From: Adiantum capillus-veneris
Lineage: Eukaryota; Streptophyta; Polypodiopsida; Polypodiales; Pteridaceae
Direction: 5' to 3'
Assembly: GCA_014529385.2 (NCBI GenBank)
Contig: CM043958.1
Location: forward strand, 156,153,293 to 156,217,292
DNA: 64,000 nucleotides
Shown here: piece by piece, positions 1 to 11,082 of the stretch
Position numbering within the stretch: position 1 is the first letter of the stretch
Layout: the number at the start of each line of letters is the position of its first letter
Position numbers and translations under genes: made by a program
The notes under the pieces: generated by a model
Seen by the model: only the letters and a program-made list of their open reading frames with translations
Told to the model about the DNA's origin: nothing
Databases searched by the model: none

Positions 1-120
1 CTCCATTTGCTTGGAGAAGGAGAGGAAGCTTTTGCACTTTGCACTTCACACAATGAGAGAGTGTGAAGTGCAACCTCTCTACTTGCTTGGAGGAGGAGAG
101 GGAGCTCTTGCACTTTGCAC

Positions 121-173
<53 letters not shown>

Positions 174-187
174 ACACAATGAGAGTG

Positions 188-255
<68 letters not shown>
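121..255. repeat. Compound microsatellite (AC)n - (GT)n - G35
   Basis: An AC run (123-178), a short spacer, a GT run (190-220) and a homopolymer of about 35 G (221-255) follow each other inside the F LTR. The G run could form a G-quadruplex. The other LTR copy has only a short GT run where H is inserted, so this tract expanded after the LTRs diverged. The six-frame ORFs here are artefacts of the repeat. Confidence 0.95.
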
Positions 256-256
<1 letters not shown>

Positions 257-689
257 GTATACTAAACAAGCATGTCCCCTACTTGCTTTGGTCGACCCCC
301 CCTTGTAGCTCATGCTTGAATCTCATTGAACCCCTCACGCCTAGCCAATCACAAGCAAGAGTCATACCAAGTAGGCATACTAGTCTTGGGACAAGTGTCC
401 CCCTTTCCCTTTTGAGAGAGAGGACTTGATAAATGCTAAATCAATTAATTAAATTAACTAATTTATTATTGGACCCCTTGGGAAGCCAACCAATAGTCTT
501 TAGGCACACCATGAGGGCAGCATGAGGAGAAACTTGACAAGTGTCCCTTTTGCTTTCTTTGTACTAGGCATGCCTTGTGTGTGTGTGTGTTCTCTCTCAT
601 GCCCCCTCTTGTAGGGCTCACCCCCTCCTTGTAGGGATTGATGATTGACTTTTTGTCACACCTTATTTCAAGCACCTTAGTCAGCAAGC

Positions 690-870
690 ATGACAAAGCA
701 CCTCAAGCTTGGGTGGTGTTCCCACAAGCACCTCAATCTCCCTAGTCAGCAAGCACCTCAAGCACCTTAGTCAGCAAGCACGTCAAGCACCTCAAGAACC
801 TTAGTTAGGAAGCACTACAAGCACCTCAAGTACCTTAGTCATCAAGCACGACAAGCACCTCAAGCACCTT
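690..870. repeat. Imperfect minisatellite in F LTR
   Basis: Short units built from AAGCACCTCAAGCACCTTAG and CAGCAAGCAC recur several times. The block is also present, with fewer units, at 60700-60840 in the other LTR copy. It is noncoding. Confidence 0.8.
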
Positions 871-1175
871 ACGCCTTTGGTCTGGGTTCCCACCTCAAGC
901 TCAGCCCTAGCTTACCTAAGGTCAAAGGACTTTTTAACACTAACCATTGGAGTTCTTTAATGAAGCTAACCCTAAGGTATTTAAGCTCCATCAGCCTTGC
1001 TCTTTGACAGACCATCTCTCATTTGAACCCCTATACCATTGGCCTCGTGGTGGTGAGATAGATTTGTAAGCACATGTCAATATTCTAACATTGTTCTCGT
1101 TTACTCTCCCACATTAAATGATCAGTTTAATATGAGAAAATCATTTGGGTTGGTTAGATACTAGATTTTATGACA

Positions 1176-1531
1176 TTACCTCTCTTGAAATCATAGTCGT
1201 CCTCGACTATGAGGTAGAAGAGATAAAGCCTTAGTCATTAGTCAATCTTTCTTAGTGGGTAGAGTATCCCTTTTTACCCTATGACATCTTTCCAAGATGG
1301 ATGACTAATCCATTTGGTGCTCGGGAGACATAGCTTCCACAAGCATGTCTGCTCTTTAGTCGATTTCATTCTCCCAAGTAGAGTGACAAATTCTAGTTGG
1401 TGTTTGAGAGACATCGTCATTACAAACATGATTCTAAGCATGCATACTATTTAAATTTGTGCACAATAAAAAAGAGAAGAAGTCTTATAATACAAAAACA
1501 TTGGTCATTTAAAAGAAATTTGTACATTTTT
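1176..1531 (-). other. F polypurine tract and 3' untranslated region
   Basis: Read on the minus strand, the bases next to the LTR are AAGAGAGGTAA (1176-1187), a purine tract that would prime plus-strand DNA synthesis. The rest, up to the end of pol near 1532, has no coding signal I recognise. Confidence 0.7.
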
Positions 1532-1952
1532 TTACTCTAATGTAGCATTGTAAGCATTGACAAAGTTCATACTATCCTTAAGTTGTATTCCTTGCGTCCA
1601 TATAGAATCTTCAAAAGGATAATTTTTTATTAATAAGATACCATCGGATAATCTTACCATGTCGTAGTACCTTGTCTTCATGCCAAAGGATAGCTTCGGG
1701 TTGTAGCACCTCTTCTTGGTCTTCAACTTCGGTAGGGTCTTCAATAATTGGTTCACTCTGTGGCTCTCCTTTGTAGGGCTTAAGTAAGCTCACATGAAAA
1801 GCATTGTGTATGAGCCAATGGTTGGGCAACTTGAGTTGATAGGCCATCTCATTGATGGGCTTCAATATTTGGAAAGGACCATAGTTTCTTTTTGCTAGCT
1901 TATCATAATACTTTTGATGGCCTGTAGGATTTTTGCCCGTCGTTTGCCTCAA
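1532..1952 (-). pseudogene. F integrase C-terminus plus chromodomain
   Basis: The part near 1952-1750 contains KYYDKLAKRNYGPF and HNAFHVSLLKPY, the usual chromovirus integrase C-terminal region. It leads into EEVLQPEAILWHE and, after a frameshift near 1640-1680, a KNYPFEDSIW segment. That last block is the signature of the chromodomain carried by plant chromoviruses, which is thought to guide integration to methylated-histone chromatin. The frameshift means this copy cannot make an intact protein. Confidence 0.85.
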
Positions 1953-2008
1953 TCAAGCCTTAGGAAACTTAAGCAAGACCCAATCATTTTCTTTGAACGT
2001 TAAGGCCC

Positions 2009-2849
2009 TTATGTGCTTGTCAGTAGCAGCTTTTTTCCTTTTTTGAGAGATGGATAAGCCTCCTTAATCTTTTGAAAATATTCTTGTAGGTCACGGCTAC
2101 ACTCATCGGCAGTGAATATCTTCCCATGTACTTTAAGTAACAAGGGACGTTTAGGTCTTACCTCAATTATTTCAAAAGATGATTTTCTTGTAGAGGTATG
2201 TACAATATTATTGTACGCATACTCTACAAGAGGTAAGTACTTTTCCCATTGTGAGTGTTGATCTACTTTGATAACATAAGTCTTGAATAAATCGACTATC
2301 GTAAGATTGGCTCTCACTTTGGCCATCAGTTTGTGAGTGACGGGCCGAACAAAAATTTGATCTTGTTCCTAGATTTTCAAAGAGACCTTTCTAGAAATTA
2401 TTGGTCATTCTAGGATCTCTATCTGACACGATGAATGTTGGTCTATGGTGTTTGAAAATCTAAGATATGAAGAGAGTTTCCATTTGGTGTGCCTTAATAG
2501 TCTTTTTGATAGGAATGAAGTGTGCTTGCTTGCAAAACCTGTCAACTATTGTCTATATTCCCATATTTCCATGGATAGACTTGGGTAATCCAAAGATGAA
2601 ATCCATGGATATACTCTCCCATGGTGAATTTGGGATATGCAATGGCTGGAGTAATCCAGGTTGCTTCCCTCTATCATACTTGGTCTTTTGGCATACTATA
2701 CATTTTGAAACATACTCTTGTATACATTTTGAAGCATACTCTTGTATGTCCACTTTCATGGTAGGCCAATAGAAGTATGTTTCTACTCCTCGAAGAGTAG
2801 GTTGAATGCCTTTATGCCCCGCATAGGGAGGAGCATGGGATTCATACAT
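2009..2849 (-). pseudogene. F integrase zinc-binding and catalytic core
   Basis: The upstream part (2849-2553) shows HKGIQPTLRGVETYFYWPTM and CIVCQKTK, the HHCC zinc-binding module, then SPWESISMDFIFGLP with the first catalytic Asp. The downstream part (2326-2009) has WEKYLPLVEYAYNN, which follows the catalytic Glu region. The middle of the core (about 2330-2550) is frame-shifted. The order on the minus strand is continuous with RNase H (3350-2910) and with the chromodomain. Confidence 0.8.
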
Positions 2850-2909
2850 TAATTTCTCACGAAGGGAGTGGGTAACACATAGCCTATTTCCGTGGAGAAG
2901 ATAAGCATC

Positions 2910-3350
2910 CTACAAGGTGAATGGTTCCTCTTTATTTCCCAAATCAAGGGCTGAAATTATCTCTCTAAAGTCAGGGTCAGTAGCATACTCATCTATCACA
3001 GAAGATAAATCATTTTGAGTAGCTATAGACATTGCATTAATTTTTGGTCGTCGTGAAAGTGCATCGGCCACTTGATTGTGCTTACTAGCAATCTGAGCAA
3101 TATCGAAATTAAATTGCGAAAGAAAATTTTTCCACCTCATTTGTTTGTTGGAAAGCTTGGTTTGTGTCATGAAGTACTTGAGACTTTGCTGGTCGGTTCG
3201 TAGAATAAATGGAGTGCCCAATAAGTAGTGCTTCCATGTGTCTAGGGCATGTAGAACAGCTAAAAGCTCTTTCTCATAGGTGCCTAAGACACGTTCATCT
3301 GTATTGAGCCTTTGGCTCTCATATGCTATAGCATGCCCTTCTTGAAGCAA
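2910..3350 (-). pseudogene. F RNase H domain
   Basis: Motifs include AYESQRLNTDERVLGTYEKE, KHYLLGTPFILRTDQQSLKY and KHNQVADALSRRP, typical of Ty3/gypsy RNase H. The N-terminal part of the domain, upstream of 3350, is out of frame. The domain degrades the RNA strand of the RNA-DNA hybrid during reverse transcription. Confidence 0.85.
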
Positions 3351-3699
3351 AAACTACTCCAAGGAAATCACCACAAGCATCACATTGGACCTCAAATGGC
3401 TTTGAGAGACCCAGAAGCAAGAGGACTGGTTGGGAGGTTTGTTAAGTCATGTAATGGTCCGACTATTTGAGAGAATTTTGCTATGAAGCGTTTATAGTAT
3501 GCACACATACCAATAAAGCTTCTTAGCTCATGAGATTCCTTGGATTAGGCCATGCTTTTATTACGTCTTACTTCAATGGATCCATAAGGATACCATCTTG
3601 AGAGATGATATGACCTAATTATTGAATCTCTTGAAGGAAAATTTTGATTTTCTTTTGGTTGAGAAAAAGCTTGTTCTCCATCAATGCTTGAAAGATCAC

Positions 3700-4245
3700 T
3701 TGGAGATGTTGCTTGTGTTCCTCCAAGGACTTGGAGTAGATGATGATATCATCATAACACTCCAGTGAATTCTAGGTAAGGTCTAAAGATTTTCTTCATT
3801 AGACGATATAACATGGCTGGTGTATTAGTCAAGCCAAAAGGCATGACTAGATATTCATAAAGACCAAACATTATATGAAATGTGGTCTTTAGGATATCTT
3901 CATCCGTTATCCTTATTTGATGATAGCCACTTTTAAGGTCAATCCTACTGAAGTAGGTAGAGCCTTGTATCTCATCAAATAGATCTTCTACCTGAGGCAC
4001 GGGAAATCTGTTTTTGATAGTGATATGGTTTAGTGCTCGATATTCTACACACATATGGTATGTACCATCTTTCTTTTGCACTAAAAGGATTGGAGAACAA
4101 ATGTGAGAGGAGCTAGGCCTCACCATCCCTTTGTCTACCAATTCATGTACTTGCCTCATGATCTCCTCTTGTTGAGCTTGAGAAACTCGATAAGGAGGCT
4201 TGTTAGGCGGTGAGCTTCCTAGTAGGAGCTCAATTCAATGGTCAT
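3700..4245 (-). pseudogene. F reverse transcriptase
   Basis: The open stretch 4159-3752 reads through VRPSSSHICSPILLVQKKDG, FSRIDLKSGYHQIRI (first catalytic Asp) and VMPFGLTNTPA. The YDDI catalytic pair lies just beyond, at about 3735-3755, but in another frame, so a small indel breaks the enzyme. The sequence is of Ty3/gypsy chromovirus type. Confidence 0.85.
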
Positions 4246-4429
4246 CATCCCCTCTTTTTGGAGGTAAGTCCATAGGGATATCATCAATGAACACATCTTG
4301 GAATCCTTTTAGAAAATTAGATAAGCCTAACTCTTCTTGATTCCTACCATTTACATTTGATGAAACATTAAGATCTTTTAGGGATTCTTTGAAAAAAAAA
4401 TGTACGCAAAAACTGAGCTCTTCATTGTT

Positions 4430-4645
4430 TTATAAAAAATCAGAAGGATTTACAAGTGGTATAGTGCAACCACCCTCACTAGCATCTATATACATGTTCT
4501 TTCCCCTATAGGTGAAGTAGATTCTTCTTTCAAGGAACTTCATGTTGACAGCCATGCAATCAAACCATGATGCCCCTAGGATAGCATCCTCATGTTGGAG
4601 AGGGGAGATTAAAAAGTTTTCTTTGTCGACATAGATTTGGACATG
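4430..4645 (-). pseudogene. F protease C-terminal part, 5' side cut by element A
   Basis: The reading frame contains HEDAILGASWFD, the glycine-rich end of the retropepsin domain. It runs without a break in sense into 46126-46300 once element A is removed, because the AAGCC duplication falls between the two halves. The first few codons of the apparent ORF (4651-4669) belong to A's LTR, not to F. Confidence 0.85.
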
Positions 4646-4650
4646 AAGCC
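4646..4650. repeat. Left target-site duplication AAGCC of element A
   Basis: AAGCC directly precedes TGTTAGAAGC here and directly follows CCAACA at 46121-46125. The identical 5-bp copies show that the two A LTRs entered F as the ends of one insertion. Confidence 0.9.
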
Positions 4651-5581
4651 TGTTAGAAGCTGGACACACCCTACAAAAATTGACTGCTCAATAGATTATT
4701 ATTTTTTGTAATTATTCATTCATTGAGGAAACCCGACATTTCACCTTGTAAATATTGGGGCTTACAGAAGTTTCCAAATTGTATCCCAGTTTTGACATTT
4801 AGATTGAGTAGATGGTTAATTTGGAACTTTAGGGTTTGAGAATTGTAAGGTATTTATACCACTTTTTGACCTTAATGAAAAACCTTTTGTCATTTTAAAA
4901 AAAGTTTGAATTCTGTGAGTGAGCGTACTGTGTACGAGAGAGAGTGAGAACTTCATCTTGACGCTACGCGTGTACCAGTGGTCGGAATCGAGTGCGGAAA
5001 AGTGCAGCGTGTTTCCCCCGACAAGAGCTACACGCCGATACCTACATTGCGCGCGTACGGTCCGGTTTTGCAAGCTCCATCTACGAGCTTCATCTGGTGA
5101 TTTGGTGAGCATATGTTGTCTGATTTTGCATTGCAGCATATCCACGTGTTTGCATTGAGTAGAGCTACACACATTAGGCACTTTAGATTTCGGAAACGAA
5201 GACCTGCAGATTTCGGCCAGACATCTTATGTGATTTCGCACTGTGTGTTTTGGGTTGGGGTTTTGGTTCATAGTCCTTAGGGAGAACGACCTATTGGTGT
5301 TAGTAGGGTCTCCTTCAAGTTCTGTGGTGTTTCGAGATTGTTTGATGGGTGTTTGGCTCTAGAAAGCGTTGTAGGAAGTTTCCTCTTATGCACTCTTGAA
5401 GGCTATGACTTAAACATTGGGTAGAGACCTCTGTAGGAATTAGTTAGGAGTCGGTCGAGTGTAGGTTGACACCCTATGCTTGCTTCCATGCGCCTACGGG
5501 TCGAGCTTTGTCCTTAGCTGACAAATCTTGTTAGGTGAGTTCTCGCTGTGCTGACGTCCGTCACGGCGTATCCGTCCAATA
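4651..5581 (+). repeat. 5' LTR of element A
   Basis: It matches 45192-46120 with scattered substitutions. It starts TGTTAG and ends CAATA (CAACA in the other copy). A TATTTATA promoter-like box lies near 4850-4858. About 60 bp downstream a GAGTGAGCG...GAGAGAGAGTGAG stretch probably marks the start of the transcribed R region. The small ORFs here are shadows. Confidence 0.92.
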
Positions 5582-5582
5582 T

Positions 5583-5600
5583 TGGCGTTGTTGCCGGGGA
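5583..5600 (+). promoter_or_regulatory. Primer-binding site of element A
   Basis: TGGCGTTGTTGCCGGGGA starts one base after the LTR. It differs from the TGGCGCCGTTGCCGGGGA site of many large plant Ty3/gypsy elements (complementary to a tRNA-Asp-type 3' end) at two positions, both C to T. Confidence 0.85.
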
Positions 5601-7398
5601 CGAAAACCTTAGGTAGGTGACCGAGACTAGTCCTTGAGGATAGGGATTCTTTGGATTGCCAAGAGTCTTGTTTTACATTTAGATAGGATCAGAGGGTGGA
5701 GGACTCTCTAGGTCTTAGAGGGAGTCTAGGTAGCGTGTGTATGGCCTAGATCCTTCGACTTAGGTAGATTTAGGTAGACTGAGATAGTTTTAGATATTAG
5801 TTGATTTCTTGAGTAGGAGTTAGAGTGGTAGAAGCGGTGAGAGGAGAGCTTGAGAGTCCGGAGAGGCTAGAAAGCAACCAAAACACCATTATCACCATTT
5901 CACATGATGAGTAGGAGTAGAGTAAGTAGGACATCATGATTCAGATCTAGAGCATTTCATGCATGTATACTTGCTTGTTGGATTCATCACAAGATTGTAA
6001 AAGACGCAAAAGTGTGTTTGAATGCTGAAGTGAAGTCTAAAAGTTATTGTGAGTGTTTCTGATAGAGCTGTAGAGCATCAGGAGCATTTCTGTCAGGAAA
6101 AAATTTAATTTTAAGCCAGGAGACATCCTACGTGTAGGATGTCTACATGCTAATCTGGTGGGAATTTTGGAATTTTGAGTTGATCAGTGTGTTCAGATGG
6201 TAGGTTTTACCCTATTTTCACCTGGAAAGTGAAAATTTGACCATATCTTGAGTGGATAAGGCCAGATAGACTGAAATTGCCAGACATCCTACCCAAATTG
6301 TGCCAAGGCATTATTTTAAGACCAAAACCATAAGATGACTGCATGGGCATGATCTGCATGATATATTGAGTGACTGAGAGAGGTTTCATCTCATTTGGGT
6401 GAGAAAAATTGGGTTCTAAGCAGACTTTAGCACTTTTGACTGAAAAAGGCTAAAACAGCTAAAAGTGGGGACTTTTGAAATCCAAACCAAAATCTAAGCA
6501 TACCACTGGGTTGCTGACATCAAGGGGAAGCTATGGGTCAAGTCTGGGGTCAAACAGGCCAAAAAGACATCCTACGCGTAGGATGTCATATGTGTGATTT
6601 TGCACTCCAAACCTAATTTTGAGCATACCAAAGTGATCAGTGCCTCAAGGAGAGTCTGTGCTTTACATTTGAAGACATTCTGAGCAAAAATACATCTTAC
6701 GCGTAGGATGTCTAAAGCAAGAAATTGAAGCCAGATACTGATTGTGGGCATAGCAAGGTGTTGTATAGCCTGAGGCAAGCCTCCTAGTCAATTTTGGTCC
6801 AAATTGGAGTTGATTAGACTGATCAAGACCAACAGCAGGCTTTCGGGAAAGATTTCTGATCCATTGACCAGCTTATAGGTGTCCAAATCAAAAACTAAAA
6901 ACAGCTGTGGACTCAGCACATTAAGGGGAATTCATAATACAAGAATCCAGGCAAAACAGAGCAGGAGACATCCTACGTGTAGGATGTCTACTGGGGCTTA
7001 GTGAAGACAAAATTTGATTGAGCTTAGACAGTGAGGTTCCATTTGGCTTAAGAGTTCTAGAAATTCTTTCAGAAGTGAATTTGGACCTTGTTTGGCTATT
7101 TGGCGGAGCAGAGACAGAATTAAGACTTTTCCACGTAAATTGACCAACATCCTAGGGAAGTACAATTCCAGATTAACAGACCTAATTCAGAACATCAGCA
7201 GTGTATAAAATACAATAGTGGTTGAGGTTAACTCTCCAGTTATACCAATCATTACTAAGATCACCTCTAGTAGTTAAATGCTTTGATTCGATTGCCGAAA
7301 TTAAACGCTTGTGTACAGGTATATTCAGCAGAGAAGCAAGAAGTTGTGCGGAGACTGATCCTTTGCCAGGTGAGTGGTTAGATTTGTAATAAATTGCA
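5601..7398 (+). other. Untranslated leader of element A with palindromes
   Basis: About 1.8 kb with no coding signal separates the primer site from gag. It contains four copies of the 22-bp palindrome (6122-6143, 6566-6587, 6692-6712 degenerate, 6967-6988). Half-sites ending in ACCCAAATTGTG occur near 6280. Blocks of it match the B leader at 19830-20060 and 20210-20530. Confidence 0.8.
6122..6143. repeat. 22-bp palindrome, A leader copy 1
   Basis: The site is a near-perfect inverted repeat; the centre is ACGTGT instead of ACGCGT. The same sequence recurs at 6566, 6692 and 6967 in this leader and many times in B and C. Confidence 0.9.
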
Positions 7399-8655
7399 TT
7401 GATAAGTTTGATGAATTTAAGGTCAGGAAGATACATTTCTAGAGACCAAAAGGTGGCAAGTGACCAAGGTAGCTTAGTGTCCACCGAAGAGAGTGTAACT
7501 CAAGCAAGGCTAGATCCACTAGCACCGATTATTGAGGAGGGTAGTGATACTATCACTTCCTCAGAAAAATCCTTCTTCATGATGGGTAGTCAACAGCCAG
7601 CAAGTTTCACCTATGATGGACCAATGCCAGAAGGAAGCCCCTCCCTAAATCCATTGAATGATTCCAAGTTCACTGTGATCTTCTTAGAAGGAACAAACTT
7701 GAAGGAAGCCTTAGTCTATTCTGACTATCGAGGACGCAAGTGTATTTGTATTGAGGAAAGTCCGGCTCAAATATTGGAGATAATTCGAGTCTATGATGAT
7801 GGGGATAGATTCCGAGACGAAAAGGGGAACCACTATCTGATAGTTAGTAACACTGAAGATTACAACAGATATGGAGATAACGTGGCAGAGGGGAAAATGG
7901 TTTGAGAAACTCAAGAACCGCCTCCAAACATTGATCGACCTGGAGAAATTTTTATGTACGATAAGAAAACAACCATGGTTTCAACTTATAATGAGAATGT
8001 GGGAATTTACAAGCATGAGAGTGAGGGAATAGTCTTTTACTTTCGCTACAAAGAACCATACCTAAACAAGTTAAGCAAAGACAAGGTTCTTTACTTATTC
8101 TCTTATGAAACTGCTATGGGGAAGGATATAGTTTTTGTTGATAGGTACGGGCAAGAATACCTACGTATTCTCCCAGAGGAGGTAGAAAAGGCAAAAGTTC
8201 CAGGAGCATCAAAATATGCCCCCGATGAAGTGCCAAGAGCCACCTACACCCCTAGCAAGTCGACAAATCTCTTCTCAGAGGAGTATGACGCGACCTCACA
8301 TTCTACCCAACCGCAAACATTCCACAACCAAAACCAACCAGCAACTCAACCATCATTGCAGGCATGGCTTCGACAAAGTGCAACGTTAGAACAAGACCGA
8401 AATCGAGAATCACAAGAATCACCACTCTATTCAAGGTATCAAGGAGAGAGTAAGCCAAAAACTCAAGGGTCAACAGAGCCTGGAAGACCACCCATAGAAC
8501 GAGTTCGAAGAGATGAACCATCTCTTGCAAGAACTGTTAGAAATTATGGCTTAAGAGCACCATTGGGAGAGGAACCAGCCTACTATAGAATACCAGAGGA
8601 GGTATATCAATTAGGACGTGGAGATCCAATGATGAGATTTTGTAGACCATTGTAG
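7399..8655 (+). pseudogene. Element A gag, N-terminal part
   Basis: One frame runs from ATG 7399 to 8655 with a single TGA at 7903-7905. The protein lacks a recognised domain. It holds two similar beta-rich stretches, one ending FRDEKGNHYLIV (about residues 137-148) and one ending VDRYGQEYLRI, followed by a Pro/Gln/Ser-rich linker. B has the second unit (DKYGREYRVV), supporting a conserved gag N-terminus of this family. The frame is lost at 8655, just before the capsid core. Confidence 0.75.
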
Positions 8656-9180
8656 AATTAGACCTTCTCAAGTGCAAAAATGGGTAAACAAGCCATACAC
8701 AAAAAACAGAGATCCCAGAGATCATGTAGCTGCCTTTGTGCATGTAATTAGAGCGGAAGAGGTGTTAGACTTTCCTACCCAATTTACAAGGTTTGGACTA
8801 ACCCTAGAGGATGACGCTGCTACTTAGTTTGACTTTGTGGAGCGTAGAGACTTTGAGTCTATGGAGGAAGTGTTTGACGAGTTTATCGAGGAATTCTCAC
8901 AAAGGGGAATAGCTCATAATACGTCTCCCAAATCCATAAATTCAAACAGAAAGACGGGGAATCTGTGCGAAAGACAGCCCTACGACTAAAAAGATATGTT
9001 AAGTTCTGCCCGGTGGAAGAACTACCAACTCAGTCGAGACTTATGCTTATATTTATCCAAGGACTAAGGAATGTAGATCTCGAGGACTTACATATGAAGA
9101 GGAGCACGACGTTGAATGAGTTAATCAAGGAGGCTCTTTACCTTGTAGACAATTGTGCGGTCTACAAAGAGGAGCTGTAA
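8656..9180 (+). pseudogene. Element A gag capsid core (retrotransposon gag domain)
   Basis: Frame-shifted pieces encode RDPRDHVAAF, FPTQFTRFGLTLEDDAA, a stop TAG at 8824-8826 where the family has Trp, and VFDEFIEEFSQRGI. This is the usual Ty3/gypsy capsid domain. A further piece (8965-9180) contains KTALRLKRYVKFCP and ELIKEALYLVDNC. B lacks the interval from about 8750 to 9120, so this is the part B lost. Confidence 0.8.
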
Positions 9181-9680
9181 ACCAAGAGCAGCTTGTAGAG
9201 GAAATGCTAAAAAAGATTAACTTGTACGCCAAACCCCAGGCCAAACAGCCCAAGTGGTGTGCTATTGAACAAAAATGGACAAACCATGGGACGGAGGAAT
9301 GTTATTATAACAAGGGATATGTGAGAGAGAGAGACGTTATGCTCCCCAAGCTCAGGTAGCTTCTCCTCAAGTTCCACCGATGCCTAGGTATCAAGCAGGC
9401 CTAGGTAGAAATACCACAACCAGTGTTGGGGCAACAACCACCCTTACCAAGATTACGACTAGTTGGCATAAGATACACACCAACAGTAACCGAATCAGAA
9501 GAGAAGGCTTTGGTGCCTATGCATGCATATTATGAAGATCCCAGTGGATATGCAGAAAATCATGTCTACTATCCACCAGAAGAACCCTCAACACCAAAAC
9601 CATGGAGCATGATGGGAGGTGCAGGACCACCTACAGCTGCACAGGCCACAGGAGAAGGAAGATATAACTTGGATGAATGA
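9153..9680 (+). pseudogene. Element A gag linker region
   Basis: A frame change near 9170 leads into QLVEEMLKKIN and then WCAIEQKWTNHGTEECYY, a conserved Cys/His-containing motif that B also has (28105-28160). A Pro-rich stretch with PPEEPSTPKPW follows. No named domain is recognised. Confidence 0.65.
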
Positions 9681-9924
9681 ATTGTTGTTCATAGCCAATG
9701 GAGGCAGGTGCAGACAGAGACATGCATACCAACAAAGAGGAGCTCAAGGAGCACCTCAACAACCCAAGGGACCCTGCTACAAGTGTGGTGGAGACCATTG
9801 GCTAAGAGACTGTCCTCATGATGAAATCATTAGAGTCAATGCATATTGCACCGAGTGTGGAGTTACTCATTTGATTCCTGATTGCCCTAAGAACCCTAGC
9901 AAAGGAGCAAAAAAACTATCTTGA
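9619..9924 (+). pseudogene. Element A gag zinc knuckles (nucleocapsid)
   Basis: Two CCHC boxes stand about 20 residues apart: CYKCGGDHWLRDC and CTECGVTHLIPDC, both C-X2-C-X4-H-X4-C. These bind genomic RNA in retroelement nucleocapsids. In B the first box is degraded and the second is kept. The frame breaks at 9922. Confidence 0.9.
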
Positions 9925-10828
9925 ACATGCTGGAAGCAGTGCCTTCCAGTGGAGGGTCAGAAAACGAGACAATCATACCTATTCAGGCAGTGACACGAGC
10001 CCAAGCTCAAAGAATGATGAACGAACCCATAATTGAAGAGCCAAAAACCGATGCCCCAAGTTCAGAAACAAAAAATCACAGAAGCACTTGGAAGGCTAGA
10101 AAGGCGCGTATGAAAGCCAGGAAAGAACGAGAGCAAACTGCTCTATCCGAGGAGTTAAAACACACAAAGGATAGACTAGAGCGGTTAGAGGATCTAGCTA
10201 GCCTAAGCTCACACACTACGGCAACCATAGCACCCAAGGAAATAGCAGAACCCAAAAGTGCAGGATCAGGAGGATCAGTACTGGCAGACAAGGTAAATGA
10301 GCAATTAGATGCACTTCTAAATGCTTATGGAGCCAGACTCAAAAAGAACCAAACCCAAGAGCAAAGATGGATGACTTATCCATATGCTGAAATAGAAAAA
10401 CAGAGGTTGGAAATGTGTAGAAAGATGATTGAAACAGCTCAATCCTTGATAGAAAACCCGCTTGGTAAACCTGCAAATGGGCATGAAGTACCAGCTCCAA
10501 CCCCTATCCAACCAGCTTTAGAGGAACAAGTAGAAACAAAGTAAAGACTCACGATGCCTATGAGTCTAGGGGAGAACCTATCATAGTGCCAAATACTACA
10601 GATGGAGCAAGTGAAGGGTTCCAGCCTAAAACATTGGCAAAAATGGATAAGGACTGTAACAATCTAGATGATCTGTGGAAACAAATCCATGAGGCCAACG
10701 AAGCTAACAGGGTGAGTTACCACATGAACAGCACGAGAAAAGAGAAAAACAAGATCTTACCTCCTATTGAAGAATTTGAGGCAAGATCACAAATGAACTT
10801 TGATATACATTCACAAGGGGGAGACTAG
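9921..10828 (+). pseudogene. Element A post-nucleocapsid charged/coiled region
   Basis: After a one-base frame change the product continues through VTRAQAQRM and a Lys/Glu/Arg-rich helix (KARMKAREREQTALSEE-like, about 10100-10200). It then passes GGSVLADKVNEQLDALLNAY and RWMTYPYAEIEKQRLEMC. The frame changes again at about 10544-10586, continuing to 10828. B has the same order at 33880-34800. The function is unknown; by position it links nucleocapsid to protease. Confidence 0.65.
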
Positions 10829-11082
10829 GGATCAATTAGTTCGGGGCACATCCAACCAGACTCACTGAAAACTCTACCCTCTTACCTAGGAGAGTATGAA
10901 GCCAAGTCTGAGGTGAGAGCAATCCTATCTCAAAGACTTTCTTCTAACAAAGTGATGGATTCACAAGGGTTGATTGAGTTATTGTCCACCACGGTGGCAT
11001 GCACAATCACATTAGCCGAACTCTTAAGGTTACGACCACAAACATGTGGACCACAGTAGGAAAATGCCTATAAAAATTTGGA
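10829..11082 (+). pseudogene. Frame-broken link between A gag tail and protease
   Basis: No long open frame is present. Short matches to B (34780-34990), such as the LPSYLGEYE and LLSTTVACTITLAELLRL segments, show that it was coding in the ancestor. Confidence 0.6.

Larger units (their letters stand above)
1..1175 (-). repeat. 3' LTR of chromovirus F (outer end beyond window)
   Basis: Positions 250-1175 repeat 60262-61137 in the same orientation, and 1-180 resembles 50770-50870. The two right-hand pieces together therefore form the other LTR of the same element. On the minus strand the LTR starts TGTCATAAAATC at 1175 and is preceded by a purine tract. This copy carries an extra tandem duplication of about 80 bp (1-75 and 76-180) and a segment (476-552) missing from the other copy. 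Its far end lies before base 1, so the outer target duplication cannot be checked. Confidence 0.85.

Noticed and set aside
11-429. Small ORFs of poly-His/Thr or poly-Gly/Val around the first microsatellite
   Set aside because: They are readings of AC, GT and G runs, present in several frames at once.
5583-5600. The GGGGACGA phrase shared by the A primer site and the 3' stem-loop as one repeated element
   Set aside because: Only seven or eight bases are shared; one is fixed by tRNA complementarity, so chance is likely.
6122-6143. Palindromes as factor-independent terminators
   Set aside because: There is no loop and no U run after them, and they occur upstream of gag in eukaryotic elements.
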